Assembly (NCBI RefSeq): GCF_900095205.1
Contig: NZ_LT606951.1
Coordinates: forward strand, 62,001 to 126,000
Length of the DNA: 64,000 nucleotides
Source: Polynucleobacter necessarius
Lineage (GTDB): Bacteria; Pseudomonadota; Gammaproteobacteria; Burkholderiales; Burkholderiaceae
Direction: 5' to 3'
A program made the position numbers and the translations under genes. Below, one piece after another: positions 10,206-21,282 of this stretch; within the stretch, counting starts at the first letter, position 1, and every line of letters begins with the position of its first letter. The notes below the pieces were generated by a model that was not told the DNA's origin, made no database searches, and was given only the letters and a program-made list of their open reading frames with translations.

Positions 10206-10508
10206 ATGACGCCTATTTGGTTAAAACAAACTTCAACCGGAATCACCTTAAATTTGCATTGCCAACCAGGAGCAAAACAAACTAAGGTAGTTGGTCTACA
10301 TGACGGTTGCTTGAAGATCTCTTTACAAGCTCCAGCCTTGGAAAACAAGGCTAATGAGCTTTTATTGGCCTGGCTTTCTAAACAGTTAAAGATTCCGCAA
10401 AAACAAATTCAATTCGTTTCGGGTCAAAATAGCCGTAAGAAACGAGTGGAAATATGGGGCTCCATTACCCCCGAACAAATCGTCCAGTTCTTAAGCTCCC
10501 AAAATTGA
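10206..10508 (+). CDS. DUF167 (YggU-type) family protein
   Basis: About 100 residues from ATG 10206; an alternative in-frame ATG lies 3 bases upstream. The core LNLHCQPGAKQTKVVGLHDG, ENKANELLLAWLSKQL and GQNSRKKRVEIWG matches the DUF167 fold, a small alpha/beta domain of unknown role. It is intact and divergent from the can pseudogene, whose start lies only about 20 bp away, so their promoters overlap. No regulatory site is recognised. Confidence 0.85.
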   Translation: MTPIWLKQTSTGITLNLHCQPGAKQTKVVGLHDGCLKISLQAPALENKANELLLAWLSKQLKIPQKQIQFVSGQNSRKKRVEIWGSITPEQIVQFLSSQN

Positions 10509-10517
10509 GAATTTGGG

Positions 10518-11423
10518 TTACCAGAAAATAGCCCACAAAATTTCTAAAATTAGCATCCATTTACCGACGTAATACACCGAGCGATGTTTTGCTTTCAATT
10601 TCTTGGCTTGCGCACGCAATTGATAAAAATAAGTGAATAGAACATTTACGAAGCCAACTTTTTTGCCTTCCACGTTTTGAGAGGAGGCGGCGCTCATGAC
10701 ATATCGTCCAAACCAGCGATTAAAGAGCTGTACTATTTTTGTATGAACAGGGCGCCCACAACATCACAAAATAAAATAACTCTCTGTTGATCCGTCTCAT
10801 TTGCGGCAAAGTGAATATAAGGTTCATCAAACATAACGGCTTCGCCATCCTTCCAGAAATACCGCTCTCCATCAACATCAATAAAGCATTTGGGATCATT
10901 GGGCGTGGTGAGTCCAATGTGATAGCGTAATGAGCCTGCATAGGAGTCGCGGTGGCGTACTAGCGTTGCTCCAGGGGGTAGCGAAGCAAACATGGCGGCC
11001 TTAACGGACGGGATAGATTTTTAAGTAGCGCTATAGTTTTTGGACACTTTTCCTGAGCGGGGGCACCTCTTTTCCGTACCAGCATAGATGAAAACGCTTC
11101 CATCCTGTTCGAAAAAAGGAATTAAAACCAATATCGTTATAACTGGTTGCCGCAGCAATCGAGCCGGCTTCTTGCAAAGACATCGCTTCTTGGCGAATGA
11201 TTTTCCAGTTATCTTGGATGGGCTGCATTTCGGGAAATTGATTTACGGGTATAAAGGCGCCAGCTTTGACTTTAGAAAATAAATATAAAAGGGTATTTAC
11301 TGGTGCCAAAAGTACCTGATAGTCGGTAAGAGATCTGACCAATCCGAAACGTACTTTTCCTCTGAAATAGACGTAAATAGCTGATGTTACAAAAATGAAA
11401 AAGACGATATGGCGTATTTGCAT
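10518..11423 (-). pseudogene. Aspartyl/asparaginyl beta-hydroxylase family (LpxO-like), frameshifted
   Basis: The family uses Fe(II) and 2-oxoglutarate; LpxO members hydroxylate lipid A acyl chains. From ATG 11423 there is an N-terminal membrane helix (IVFFIFVTSAIYVYF), then SYNDIGFNSFFRTGWKRFHL. After frame changes near 11070 and at a T5 tract (11018-11022) follow LPPGATLVRHRDSYAGSLRY (HxD iron ligand), GEAVMFDEPYIHFA and RVILFCDVVG. Another change near 10735 leads to FNRWFGRYVMSAASS and a C-terminal helix ending ILEILWAIFW at 10518. The membrane anchors favour an LpxO-like role, but a peptide substrate cannot be excluded. Confidence 0.78.
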
Positions 11424-11466
11424 AGGTTTTATCTAATTGAGGTAATCACTAGCATTTTAATTTGTA

Positions 11467-11859
11467 TGACAGGTCTAAAGAGGCTATTTCTTAATACCAG
11501 AAGCCCATATACTGCATATAGAAGTTGCAAAGACCTGCTCAGGGTTTTTGTGGGGATTTCGGGCTATACTCAATTGGAGCTATGGAAGGTGGGGAGCGCG
11601 AGCAGGATATGTACAGAAATTCTCCAATCGCAGTTACTTATGTAAAACCTGGGAAGGTGAGTTGGCAATGGTTTCCATGCCTGGAACTATGTCAGAAAAA
11701 TTCCTCTTTACGGTGCGTGAAGATGCTGTAGCGCAAAAAATAAATGCTAATTTAGGCAAAAAAGTAGCATTAAAGTATGAGCAGCATATTGGCTTACCAA
11801 CAACTTGTTTTGGTGACACTGAATATTTTGTTTCTGATATTACAGTTTTGGATGATTAA
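11467..11859 (+). pseudogene. Conserved hypothetical protein, frameshifted
   Basis: The C-terminal part AGYVQKFSNRSYLCKTWEGE then LAMVSMPGTMSEKFLFTVRE and LPTTCFGDTEYFVSD resembles an uncharacterised Burkholderiales family, sometimes misnamed 6-phosphogluconate dehydrogenase. The expected preceding residues (GGER-AGYV) need a two-base shift near 11600, and the N-terminal membrane anchor expected for the family is not readable in one frame. Start is uncertain. The family call is from memory. Confidence 0.5.
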
Positions 11860-11896
11860 TTTGTAGTGGCATTAAAAAATTGCTGTAACGCAACTT

Positions 11897-11930
11897 TATT
11901 TTTGTAATTTTTTGTGGTTAAAATCATGTA
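11897..11930 (+). promoter_or_regulatory. Candidate hupB promoter region
   Basis: The AT-rich stretch before hupB contains TTTATT followed, 18 bases on, by TAAAAT. The match to the sigma70 consensus is modest. No other signal is visible between the preceding pseudogene and hupB. Confidence 0.2.
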
Positions 11931-11972
11931 AGCGTAATGTGCGCTGACATCAATATCTATAAGGAGCTTCAC

Positions 11973-12257
11973 TTGAACAAAGCCGAACTAATCGCAGCGA
12001 TTGCTGACGACGCGGAGATCTCAAAAGCCAAGGCTGAATTCGCATTGAATTCAGCTATCGAAAACATCATCAAAGCTGTTACTAAAGGTGACTCAGTACA
12101 GCTGATTGGCTTTGGTGCTTTTGCATCTGGTAAGCGTGCAGCTCGTATGGGTCGCAATCCAAAAACTGGCGAGCCACTCAAAATCGCCGCAGCAAAAACT
12201 GTTAAGTTCTCTGCTGGTAAAGCATTTAAAGATTCAGTTAACAAGCGTAAGAAGTAA
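11973..12257 (+). CDS. hupB: DNA-binding protein HU
   Basis: A histone-like architectural protein of 94 residues. The start is TTG 11973, chosen because AAGGAG lies 7 bases upstream and the protein then begins [14 protein letters not shown] as in HU; the upstream ATG at 11937 would add an unrelated extension. The arm region [20 protein letters not shown] and the C-terminal [16 protein letters not shown] are complete. A strong terminator follows. Confidence 0.93.
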   Translation: MNKAELIAAIADDAEISKAKAEFALNSAIENIIKAVTKGDSVQLIGFGAFASGKRAARMGRNPKTGEPLKIAAAKTVKFSAGKAFKDSVNKRKK

Positions 12258-12273
12258 TTCTTCCTTGATTGAT

Positions 12274-12300
12274 AAAAAGCCCGGCATGCCGGGCTTTTTT
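12274..12300. terminator. Rho-independent terminator after hupB
   Basis: AAAAAGCCCGGC-ATGC-type palindrome GCCCGGCATGCCGGGC followed by TTTTTT. The A-tract on the other side means it can also stop rodA transcription from the right. Confidence 0.9.
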
Positions 12301-12341
12301 ATTTCCTCAAGAATCATGAAGACACTTAAAGCTATTTTTAT

Positions 12342-13493
12342 TTAGCTTTGTACCAAACGGCGGTGTCGATGAATACTCATCAATATGCCCGCACCAAAAC
12401 CTAGGGTAACAAGCGCTGTTCCGCCATAACTAATAAATGGCAATGGCACCCCAACAACTGGCAATAGTCCACTCACCATTCCGATGTTCACAAAAGCGTA
12501 GGTAAAGAAGATCAAAGTGACTGCGGCACCCAAAAGACGTGTAAATAAATTTGGAGCGCTTGCTGAAATTGCTAATCCCCTCTTAATAAGGGCAAAGAAG
12601 AGCGCCAATAATATGAGGTTGCCTAGCAGTCCAAATTCTTCTGAGAAAACTGCAAATACAAAGTCTGTATGTTTTTCCGGAATGAATTCTAGGTGTGCCT
12701 GCGTTCCTTGAAACCAGCCCTTGCCGAAGAATCCGCCCGATCCAATTGCGATCATTGATTGAATAGTATGAAAACCTTTTCCTAATGGATCGCTAGTTGG
12801 GTCTAATAAAGTGCAGACGCGATGTTTTTGATAGTCATGCACAAATGGCCAAACCACATCACGTGCACAAATGGTGCTACCGAAAATAATGATTAAGATG
12901 ATTCCAACAACACCAAGACCAACAAATGGCAGAATCCACTTCCAAGGAAGTCCAGCCAAAATAATGACGTACAGACCTGCAGCAAAAACTAAAAGTGCAG
13001 TACCGAGGTCGGGCTGGCGTGCGATTAAAAAAACAGGGATCGCCAAAATAATTGCAGCGACACCATAGTCCCAAGATTTTTGTATGCCTTCACGCTTTTG
13101 AAAGCACCAAGCGAGCATTAATGGCATTGCAATCTTCATGACTTCAGATGGCTGAATTACAATGCCGATAGTGAGCCAACGACGTGCGCCTTTTTTAATT
13201 AATCCAAACGCAGCAACTGCAACTAAAAGGGCAACGCCGAGCCCGTATATCCAAACCGCTCCCATCTCTAACCATTTTGGTGGAATTCGAGATACTATCC
13301 ACATCACCACAAATGACAGCGCAAGATTACGTAGCTCATCTGCAATTTGTACAGGCGTATTTTGGCTTGCAGATAAAAATGTCAGAAAGCCAACAGCCGC
13401 CAGGCCAAGCAGAATAAGGCCTAGCGTCCGGTCTAGCCCAGAGAAGATGCCAAAGAAAAAACTTTTAATTTTTTTTAAGGGGCTCTTTTCCAC
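12342..13493 (-). CDS. rodA: Peptidoglycan glycosyltransferase RodA (MrdB)
   Basis: A SEDS-family polymerase of the elongasome, 383 residues, about ten transmembrane helices. Family motifs seen include RQPDLGTALLVFAAG, IPEKHTDFVFAVFSEEFG (with the conserved catalytic-loop Asp) and PFISYGGTALVTLGFG near the C-terminus. The start is GTG 13493, which overlaps the end of mrdA by 19 bases, indicating translational coupling. It is the last gene of mreB-mreC-mreD-mrdA-rodA. Intact. Confidence 0.94.
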   Translation of the reverse strand: MEKSPLKKIKSFFFGIFSGLDRTLGLILLGLAAVGFLTFLSASQNTPVQIADELRNLALSFVVMWIVSRIPPKWLEMGAVWIYGLGVALLVAVAAFGLIKKGARRWLTIGIVIQPSEVMKIAMPLMLAWCFQKREGIQKSWDYGVAAIILAIPVFLIARQPDLGTALLVFAAGLYVIILAGLPWKWILPFVGLGVVGIILIIIFGSTICARDVVWPFVHDYQKHRVCTLLDPTSDPLGKGFHTIQSMIAIGSGGFFGKGWFQGTQAHLEFIPEKHTDFVFAVFSEEFGLLGNLILLALFFALIKRGLAISASAPNLFTRLLGAAVTLIFFTYAFVNIGMVSGLLPVVGVPLPFISYGGTALVTLGFGAGILMSIHRHRRLVQS

Positions 13494-15382
13494 TCAGGAA
13501 TCTCCTTAGGCCATTTGCCCTCTATGTAAAAGTCCAATGCTTTACGAGCAATTGGAGCGGCATACTGCGCCCCAAAGCCAGCATTCTCTACAACCATTGC
13601 AATCACAATCGTTAGTTTATCTGCTGGGGCAAAAGCAATGTACAAAGCATGGTCACGTAAAAATTCTGCAGTTGAACCGTGTTTATATTCTTTAGAGTTC
13701 AAACTAAAGACTTGTGCAGTTCCAGTTTTTCCGCCAACTTGATAACCGGTTCCTTTAAATGCTACTGCAGATGTACCCGAATTATTTACCTCGACCATTG
13801 CTTTCTTAATGACTTCAATATTTTCGGCGTTCAAATCAATGCGATAACTTTCTTTTGGTGTAGTAAGCACTCTGTTGCGTGTAAATGGATCTTCAATCGC
13901 TTTAACTAAGTGCGGTTTCATTACGATGCCGTTATTAGCAACGTTTGCCATTGCATGGGCTAATTGCAAAATTGTAAAAGCGTTATAGCCTTGACCAATA
14001 CCCAAAGAAATAGTTTCGCCCTCGTACCATTTTTGCTGCTCAGGTCTTTTGAAAGTATTTTTCTTCCACTCGGTAGATGGCAGAACTCCTCTTGCTTCGC
14101 CTTGTAAATCTATTCCTGTTATTTGGCCAAACCCAAGTGGCTTCATAAAGTCATGCATCATATTGACGCCCATATCGCGTGCAAGCATGTAGTAATAAGT
14201 GTCACAAGATTCAACAATAGACTTTTGCATATCGACAATGCCGTGACCACCTTTTTTATCGTCTCTAAAGGTGTGATTACCAAAGTCAAAATAACCTGGA
14301 TCAGAAATCGTTTGTGAGGGCGTGCGCTTTTTATTTTCTAAAGCCGCCAATGCCATGAAAGGTTTATAAGTTGAGCCCGGTGGATAGATGCCTTTGAGTG
14401 GTCGGTTGTACAGCGGTTTCTGAGGCGAGTCATTAAGCTCTTTCCAAGTAACCGAATCAATACCCTCGACAAAATCATTAGGATTGAAGTTGGGCTTTGA
14501 TACAAACGCAAGCACATCGCCTGTCTCGGGTTCAATTGCTACAAATGCGCCACGGAAGTTGCCATAGAGTTGCTCCACCAAATACTGCAACTTGACATCA
14601 ACCGATAGAACTACATTTTTTCCGGGAACCGAAGGCGAGCTAGAAAGTGTGCGCACTGGTTTGCCGCCCGCAGTAATTTCTACCTGATCGTATCCAGGCA
14701 CTCCGCGTAAAACCGTTTCGTAACTTTGCTCTAAACCAATCTTCCCAACATACTGAATGCCGGGTAAAAATGAAGCTTGTAAAGCATCCGGATCATCTGC
14801 TTTGGCGCCCTCAATTTCAGCCTGCATGCGTTCCTTATCTTTCTGAGAAACGCGACCAATATAGCCAATCAAATGGGAGGCCAATTCGTTGTATGGGTAC
14901 TCGCGGAAACTTCTAGCGCGAATTTCCACCCCTGGAAAGCGGTAGCGATTGGCCATAAAACGGGCTGTTTCGGTCTCATTGAGCATCGAACGGAGCGGAA
15001 ATGTACCCATATTTCGGGAATCTTCTAGTGAGCGCTTGAAATTGCGCTTATCCCGAGGAGAAATATCAATAATTTCAGAAAGATCATTAATTAATTGATC
15101 TACACTACCTTTAACCTCTTCGGCGTTCACATCAAGCGTGAGGGCTGAATAATTGCGTCCAATAACGATGCCATTGCGGTCAATTAAAAGACCTCGATTA
15201 GCGGGGGCGGGCACCAATGCAATGCGATTGCTTTCTGCTAGAAGAGAATATTTGCCATGACTAACAAGCTGTAGCCAAACTAAGCGAGTGATCAGAAGCA
15301 AAAAGCAGAAGGTAACAAAAAGAGTCGCAATATAAATGCGCTCTTGGAAGGAGTCGAGATCAGGCTTTTTGAAAGAAACCAT
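13475..15382 (-). CDS. mrdA: Penicillin-binding protein 2 (transpeptidase)
   Basis: The elongasome transpeptidase, anchored by one N-terminal helix (FVTFCFLLLITRLVWLQL, about residues 23-40). The 635 residues include the dimerisation/pedestal domain (FREYPYNELASHLIGYIG) and the transpeptidase domain with PPGSTYKPF (active Ser about residue 336), SCDTYYYMLARDMG and GGKTGTAQV (KTG about 549). It lies 8 bp after mreD and overlaps rodA. Intact. Confidence 0.95.
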   Translation of the reverse strand: MVSFKKPDLDSFQERIYIATLFVTFCFLLLITRLVWLQLVSHGKYSLLAESNRIALVPAPANRGLLIDRNGIVIGRNYSALTLDVNAEEVKGSVDQLINDLSEIIDISPRDKRNFKRSLEDSRNMGTFPLRSMLNETETARFMANRYRFPGVEIRARSFREYPYNELASHLIGYIGRVSQKDKERMQAEIEGAKADDPDALQASFLPGIQYVGKIGLEQSYETVLRGVPGYDQVEITAGGKPVRTLSSSPSVPGKNVVLSVDVKLQYLVEQLYGNFRGAFVAIEPETGDVLAFVSKPNFNPNDFVEGIDSVTWKELNDSPQKPLYNRPLKGIYPPGSTYKPFMALAALENKKRTPSQTISDPGYFDFGNHTFRDDKKGGHGIVDMQKSIVESCDTYYYMLARDMGVNMMHDFMKPLGFGQITGIDLQGEARGVLPSTEWKKNTFKRPEQQKWYEGETISLGIGQGYNAFTILQLAHAMANVANNGIVMKPHLVKAIEDPFTRNRVLTTPKESYRIDLNAENIEVIKKAMVEVNNSGTSAVAFKGTGYQVGGKTGTAQVFSLNSKEYKHGSTAEFLRDHALYIAFAPADKLTIVIAMVVENAGFGAQYAAPIARKALDFYIEGKWPKEIPEWKRAP

Positions 15383-15390
15383 GCTACTTC

Positions 15391-15915
15391 TTATAGCGGT
15401 CGATTGTGATCAACATCTATAGGGCGATGTTGTGGTGCAAGCAGTATGCGAGTGGCTAACGGCCAAAGCATTGCTTCAATGAGCGCCTGGATCATGCTCG
15501 TTAGAGCCCGCCAATAGAATTCCCCACTGAGCAACCAATGTGCCAAAACTGGAAATAGGGAAACTAATAAAAAGATGGGAAGTAGGTGTAAGGCTTGCGA
15601 GAAAACGGTGAGGGCAGCAATCCGCCGATGCCAAGAGATTGCAAGGTATGCCACTAAAGAATAACTAAAGGCATGCAGACCCAGTAGGTCTGAGTTATGA
15701 ACATCCATCATCAAGCCAAGAATGAAGGCGGTGATGACATTCACATAACGGTGCTGATGGATGTTCCAAAACACTACGCACAGAATCAACCAATCGGGCA
15801 CCCAGCCATAATTACCAATGGGCAATAGGTTTAACAGCAGAGCACAAAATAGGCTGAAGTAGATAAAGACAGGATTGACTGGGCGAAGAATATAGCCACT
15901 CTGAAAATCAATCAT
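15391..15915 (-). CDS. mreD: Rod shape-determining protein MreD
   Basis: A 174-residue inner-membrane protein with five or six hydrophobic helices, e.g. FIYFSLFCALLLNLLPI and YVNVITAFILGLMMDVHN. The latter's GLMMDV segment is typical of MreD. ATG 15915 overlaps the mreC TGA (ATGA), so translation is coupled. It bridges MreC to the PBP2-RodA synthase in the elongasome. Intact. Confidence 0.9.
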   Translation of the reverse strand: MIDFQSGYILRPVNPVFIYFSLFCALLLNLLPIGNYGWVPDWLILCVVFWNIHQHRYVNVITAFILGLMMDVHNSDLLGLHAFSYSLVAYLAISWHRRIAALTVFSQALHLLPIFLLVSLFPVLAHWLLSGEFYWRALTSMIQALIEAMLWPLATRILLAPQHRPIDVDHNRPL

Positions 15916-16847
15916 TGCATACCTCGCGCGCGAGTTTGCCTGCGACTGGGCGTATTGGTTAAAGGCGCTCCTGTGGTAGATTTATTATTTACTGAGGGGG
16001 CTTTAGCATCAAACTGCGGATCATACAAAAGTGCAAGCGCCTGGCGATAGCGATTTACTGCAGCAACTGGTACGCAAAATTCATTGGAGGAATTTTTATC
16101 AACGTTCCGCTCAATTTTGCTAATGACAGCTACAGCAAACCCTGGGGGATAAACCCCATCAATCCCTGAGGTGAGCAAAATATCTCCAACTTCGAGATCG
16201 CTGGCAACTGGTAGATAGCGAAGTTCTAGCGGGTTACCGCGCCCAGCACCAAATACGGCTGCACGCAGCCCATTGCGAGCTACTTGTACAGGAACCGCAA
16301 AATCACGATCCTCAAGCAGAGAAACTTCTGCAGACCTTTCGTAGAGGCGGACTACTTGACCCAATATCCCAGAATCATTAGCAATTGGGTTGCCAAGCTT
16401 TAGCCCATCATTGCTGCCACGATTAATCACAATGCGTTGAGAGATAGCATTGGGTGGATTAAATAGAATTTCAACTGGTAATGTTTTGAAAGGGACCTGC
16501 TTTTGCAAGGCCATCAATTCACGCAAATTTTGGTTTTCAACCATCAAAAACTCGGATTGATTAGCTAGTAAAGCAAGTTCCGCTTGCCGTACTTTCATCA
16601 CTTGATTTTCTTGGTCAAGTGCTGCGCGTGTTGTGAAGTATTCAGACGTTGCTTCAAATGTATTTCTAGGCGCCATCATGATGTATTCAAGTGGCCGCAA
16701 AACCCAACTCATATTATTGCGAATGGGGTCGAGTGCTTTGAAACGAAAATCGATCAGCATCAGAGCGATGCTGATCGACAGACAGACAATCAGTTTAAGT
16801 AAGGCCGGAACGCCCTGCCTGAAGAGTGGTGGAACGCTATGTTGCAA
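15912..16847 (-). CDS. mreC: Rod shape-determining protein MreC
   Basis: 311 residues: a cytoplasmic tail, one membrane helix (LLKLIVCLSISIALMLIDF), a coiled coil (about residues 70-110, ENQVMKVRQAELALLANQ), and the beta-barrel domain containing INRGSNDGLKLGNPI and LLTSGIDGVYPPGFAVAVIS. The start appears to be TTG 16847, giving MQHSVPPLFRQG as in related proteins; no ATG is available in the right place. The Ser/Thr- and Arg-rich C-terminal tail is non-conserved. It activates PBP2. Intact. Confidence 0.92.
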   Translation of the reverse strand: MQHSVPPLFRQGVPALLKLIVCLSISIALMLIDFRFKALDPIRNNMSWVLRPLEYIMMAPRNTFEATSEYFTTRAALDQENQVMKVRQAELALLANQSEFLMVENQNLRELMALQKQVPFKTLPVEILFNPPNAISQRIVINRGSNDGLKLGNPIANDSGILGQVVRLYERSAEVSLLEDRDFAVPVQVARNGLRAAVFGAGRGNPLELRYLPVASDLEVGDILLTSGIDGVYPPGFAVAVISKIERNVDKNSSNEFCVPVAAVNRYRQALALLYDPQFDAKAPSVNNKSTTGAPLTNTPSRRQTRARGMQ

Positions 16848-16873
16848 TTCCCAGTTCGACGTGTATGTCGCTC

Positions 16874-17941
<1,068 letters not shown>

Positions 17942-17978
17942 TTAATGAAAATATATAGGAATGATACTCTAGCGCCCC

Positions 17979-18272
17979 ATGAAACTTGATGATGTCCAGC
18001 GCATTGCGCACCTTTCTAGGCTTGAGTTAAATCAGACGGAAGCGGAGGCAGTTTTGCCTCAATTACAGGCTATTTTTTCCCTGGTGGAAGAAATGCAAGC
18101 TGTTGATACAACCGGCTTTGAGCCTTTGGCTCATCCAATCCTCTTTTTGCGCGATTTGGCCCAGTCAATGCGTGTTGATCAGGTTACCGAGTCTGATCAT
18201 CGTGCCGAAAACATGCAATCAGCTCCTGCCCAGCAGGATGGCTACTTTTTGGTTCCAAAGGTGATTGAATGA
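17979..18272 (+). CDS. gatC: Glutamyl-tRNA(Gln)/aspartyl-tRNA(Asn) amidotransferase subunit C
   Basis: 97 residues beginning [20 protein letters not shown], the typical GatC helix, and ending [12 protein letters not shown]. GatC is the belt that stabilises GatA on GatB. Its TGA overlaps the gatA ATG (ATGA), so the three subunits are translationally coupled. Intact. Confidence 0.93.
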   Translation: MKLDDVQRIAHLSRLELNQTEAEAVLPQLQAIFSLVEEMQAVDTTGFEPLAHPILFLRDLAQSMRVDQVTESDHRAENMQSAPAQQDGYFLVPKVIE

Positions 18273-19786
18273 GCTGGCACAAAACCCCTGTTGCCTTAAT
18301 AGCAAAAGCATTGGCAACAAAAGAGGTCTCCAGTACGGAATTAACCCAGTACTTTTTAGATCGCATTGAGGCTGGAAAACAATGGAATGCATATCTTGAT
18401 GTGAATGCTCACTTAAGTTTAGAGCAAGCATCTAAAGCAGACGCTCTTATTGCCACAGGTAAATCAGGCAAGCTAACCGGCATCCCCGTAGCCCATAAGG
18501 ATGTGTTTGTAACGCGTGGCTGGAAATCAACCGCTGCCTCCAAAATCTTGGCCGGATACCAGAGTCCTTTTGATGCTACGGTGGTTGCCAATTTGGGAAT
18601 GCCGGATGAACATAACCTAGGCGGAGCAGGCATGGTTTGTTTGGGAAAAACCAATATGGATGAGTTTGCCATGGGCTCTTCTAATGAAAATTCTGCCTAT
18701 GGACCCGTCTTAAACCCTTGGAATGCATCTCACGTAGCTGGTGGCTCGTCAGGCGGGTCTGCTGCTGCAGTTGCTGCTGGCTTAGCTCCGATAGCTACCG
18801 GTACTGATACTGGCGGCTCAATTCGCCAACCAGCTGCATTCTGTGGTTTAACTGGAATTAAGCCAACCTATGGGCGCGTATCCCGTTACGGCATGATTGC
18901 TTATGCATCCTCTTTGGATCAAGCTGGTCCTATGGGCAAAACAGCTGAAGATTGCGCATTGCTGCTCTCGGCCATGTCTACGCATGATCCACGTGATTCA
19001 ACATCCCTTGCCGATTCTGACGAAGACTATAGTCGTTATTTGAATCAAGTTTGGCAAGAAGGTAATGCCAATTTAGGAAAGCCACTAGAGGGTTTGCGAG
19101 TTGGAATGCCGAAAGAATTTTTTGCTGAAGGCTTAGCGGGTGATGTTGCAAACTCAGTTAATGAGGCGGCCAAGCTACTAGAAAACTTAGGCGCAACATT
19201 AATTGAGGTGAGTTTGCCAAAAACCAAACTCTCTATCCCGGTCTATTACGTTTTGGCGCCTGCAGAAGCGTCTAGTAATTTAAGTCGTTTTGATGGCGTG
19301 CGTTATGGCCATCGAGCTAGCGAATACAAAGATCTTGGTGATATGTATCAAAAGTCGCGTACCGAGGGTTTTGGTGCTGAGGCAAGACGTCGCATCATGA
19401 TTGGAACGTATGTTCTTTGTCAGGGCTACTACGATGCTTATTATCTTCAGGCACAAAAAATTCGCCGCATTATTGCAGCAGATTTTCAGTCTGCATTTAA
19501 TCAATGCGATGTCATTCTAGGGCCCGTAGCGCCTGATGTAGCTTGGCGCTTAGGTGAGAAATCAAAAGATCCGGTGCAAATGTATTTAGAGGATATTTAC
19601 ACGCTCTCTACAAACTTAGCAGGCTTGCCAGCAATGAGTGTTCCATGTGGATTTAATACAAACAACTTGCCTATAGGTATGCAATTGATTGGGAATTATT
19701 TTTCAGAGGCATGTCTGTTGCAAGTTGCCCATCAATATCAGCAAGCCAGCGATTGGCATTTGCGTTCAGCAAGTGAGGTGGCATGA
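18269..19786 (+). CDS. gatA: Amidotransferase subunit A (amidase)
   Basis: Releases ammonia from glutamine for transamidation of misacylated tRNA. 505 residues. The amidase-signature triad is present: Lys in [11 protein letters not shown] (about residue 76), cis-Ser and Ser in [14 protein letters not shown] and [17 protein letters not shown]. Compared with the usual spacing before [14 protein letters not shown] there seem to be about ten extra residues ([10 protein letters not shown], about residues 109-118). ATGATG joins it to gatB. Intact. Confidence 0.95.
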   Translation: MSWHKTPVALIAKALATKEVSSTELTQYFLDRIEAGKQWNAYLDVNAHLSLEQASKADALIATGKSGKLTGIPVAHKDVFVTRGWKSTAASKILAGYQSPFDATVVANLGMPDEHNLGGAGMVCLGKTNMDEFAMGSSNENSAYGPVLNPWNASHVAGGSSGGSAAAVAAGLAPIATGTDTGGSIRQPAAFCGLTGIKPTYGRVSRYGMIAYASSLDQAGPMGKTAEDCALLLSAMSTHDPRDSTSLADSDEDYSRYLNQVWQEGNANLGKPLEGLRVGMPKEFFAEGLAGDVANSVNEAAKLLENLGATLIEVSLPKTKLSIPVYYVLAPAEASSNLSRFDGVRYGHRASEYKDLGDMYQKSRTEGFGAEARRRIMIGTYVLCQGYYDAYYLQAQKIRRIIAADFQSAFNQCDVILGPVAPDVAWRLGEKSKDPVQMYLEDIYTLSTNLAGLPAMSVPCGFNTNNLPIGMQLIGNYFSEACLLQVAHQYQQASDWHLRSASEVA

Positions 19787-21255
19787 TGCAATGGGAAGTG
19801 GTTATTGGTCTTGAGACCCACGCACAATTACAAACGCAATCGAAGATTTTTAGTGGCGCAAGCACTCGCTTTGGTGCTGAACCAAATACTCAAGCATGTG
19901 CAGTAGATTTAGCTTTGCCTGGTGTATTGCCAGTATTGAATCGTCAGGCTGTTGAACACGCAATATGTTTTGGTTTGGCGGTAAATGCAAAGATTTCACC
20001 AGCGAGCATTTTTGCTCGTAAGAACTATTTCTACCCAGACTTACCTAAGGGTTATCAAATAAGCCAAATGGACATCCCTGTTGTGGTTGGTGGCCAAGTA
20101 GAAATTTTGGTTGGTGAGGAGGTGAAAGCGGTTCAACTGACGCGTGCTCATATGGAAGAGGATGCGGGTAAATCAGTTCATGAGGAGGGTTTTACAGGGC
20201 CTCAAGGCGAACCATCTAGCGGGATTGATTTAAATCGAGCGGGTACACCATTGCTAGAGATTGTGACTGAGCCGGTCATGCGCAGCGCAGCTGAGGCGGT
20301 TGCTTATGCCAGGGCCCTCCATGGCCTAGTAGTTTGGCTTGGAGTATGTGACGGCAATATGCAAGAGGGTTCTTTCCGTTGCGATGCCAACGTATCTGTT
20401 CGCCCTAAAGGTCAGGCGGAGTTTGGCGCTCGTTGTGAAATTAAGAATTTGAATTCCTTCCGCTTTTTAGAGGAGGCGATTCAATATGAAGTACGTCGTC
20501 AAATTGAGTTGATTGAGGATGGTGGAACCGTAGTTCAAGAAACGCGTTTGTACGATCCTGACCGCGGTGAAACACGTAGTATGCGTAGCAAAGAAGACGC
20601 TAACGACTATCGTTATTTTCCGGATCCCGATTTATTGCCTGTAGTGATTGATGATGCTTGGGTTGCAGACGTGCGTAGCAGAATGCCTGCTTTACCTTCA
20701 CAACTACGTGAGCAGTGGCAGAAAGAATTCGGTTTAAGCGCCTATGATGCGCAGTTGCTTACACAAGATCGAGACACTGCAAAAGTATTCGAGGAACTAT
20801 TGGCAATTGTCGGTAAGCCATTAGCAAAAGCTGCCGCTAATTTGATCGCCGGTGAATTTGCTTCTTCCCTAAATCGAGCTGGCATTGCAGCAGCAGACGC
20901 TCCATTAAAAGCAGGGCATTTAGCGCCACTGCTCTCTCGTGTGGCAGATGGAACTATCTCTAACAAGATTGTCAAAGATATCTTCGCCATTCTTTGGGAA
21001 GAGGCGCTTGCTGGTAAAACTATCAGCACTGTTGATCAAGTGATTGATGCCAAGGGTTTGAAACAAATAAGTGATAGCGGAGCGATTGAGGCCATTATTG
21101 ATCAAGTATTGGCAGCCAATCAGAAATCCGTTGAAGAGTTCCGTTCGGGCAAAGAGAAGGCATTCAATGCGCTGGTGGGTCAGATCATGAAAGCTTCACA
21201 AGGTAAAGCTAACCCTGGTCAGGTGAATGAACTCTTGCGTAAAAAACTTGGCTAA
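19783..21255 (+). CDS. gatB: Amidotransferase subunit B
   Basis: The kinase/tRNA-recognition subunit, 490 residues. It begins [17 protein letters not shown] (ATG 19783 or 19786) and shows the GatB motifs [40 protein letters not shown] and [17 protein letters not shown] [16 protein letters not shown]. The C-terminal helical tail domain ends [14 protein letters not shown]. Overlaps gatA by 4 bases. Intact. Confidence 0.96.
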   Translation: MMQWEVVIGLETHAQLQTQSKIFSGASTRFGAEPNTQACAVDLALPGVLPVLNRQAVEHAICFGLAVNAKISPASIFARKNYFYPDLPKGYQISQMDIPVVVGGQVEILVGEEVKAVQLTRAHMEEDAGKSVHEEGFTGPQGEPSSGIDLNRAGTPLLEIVTEPVMRSAAEAVAYARALHGLVVWLGVCDGNMQEGSFRCDANVSVRPKGQAEFGARCEIKNLNSFRFLEEAIQYEVRRQIELIEDGGTVVQETRLYDPDRGETRSMRSKEDANDYRYFPDPDLLPVVIDDAWVADVRSRMPALPSQLREQWQKEFGLSAYDAQLLTQDRDTAKVFEELLAIVGKPLAKAAANLIAGEFASSLNRAGIAAADAPLKAGHLAPLLSRVADGTISNKIVKDIFAILWEEALAGKTISTVDQVIDAKGLKQISDSGAIEAIIDQVLAANQKSVEEFRSGKEKAFNALVGQIMKASQGKANPGQVNELLRKKLG

Positions 21256-21282
21256 TCAAAAAATATTTTTAGAAAGAAATTC

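Noticed and set aside
2548..11423. Programmed frameshifting as an explanation for the many split genes.
   Set aside because: Lesions differ in type and place, lack slippery heptamers with downstream structure, and often occur several times in one gene.
13162..13509. A 115-codon plus-strand frame inside rodA.
   Set aside because: It lies wholly within an intact, well-conserved gene and has low-complexity Pro/Arg composition typical of antisense shadows.
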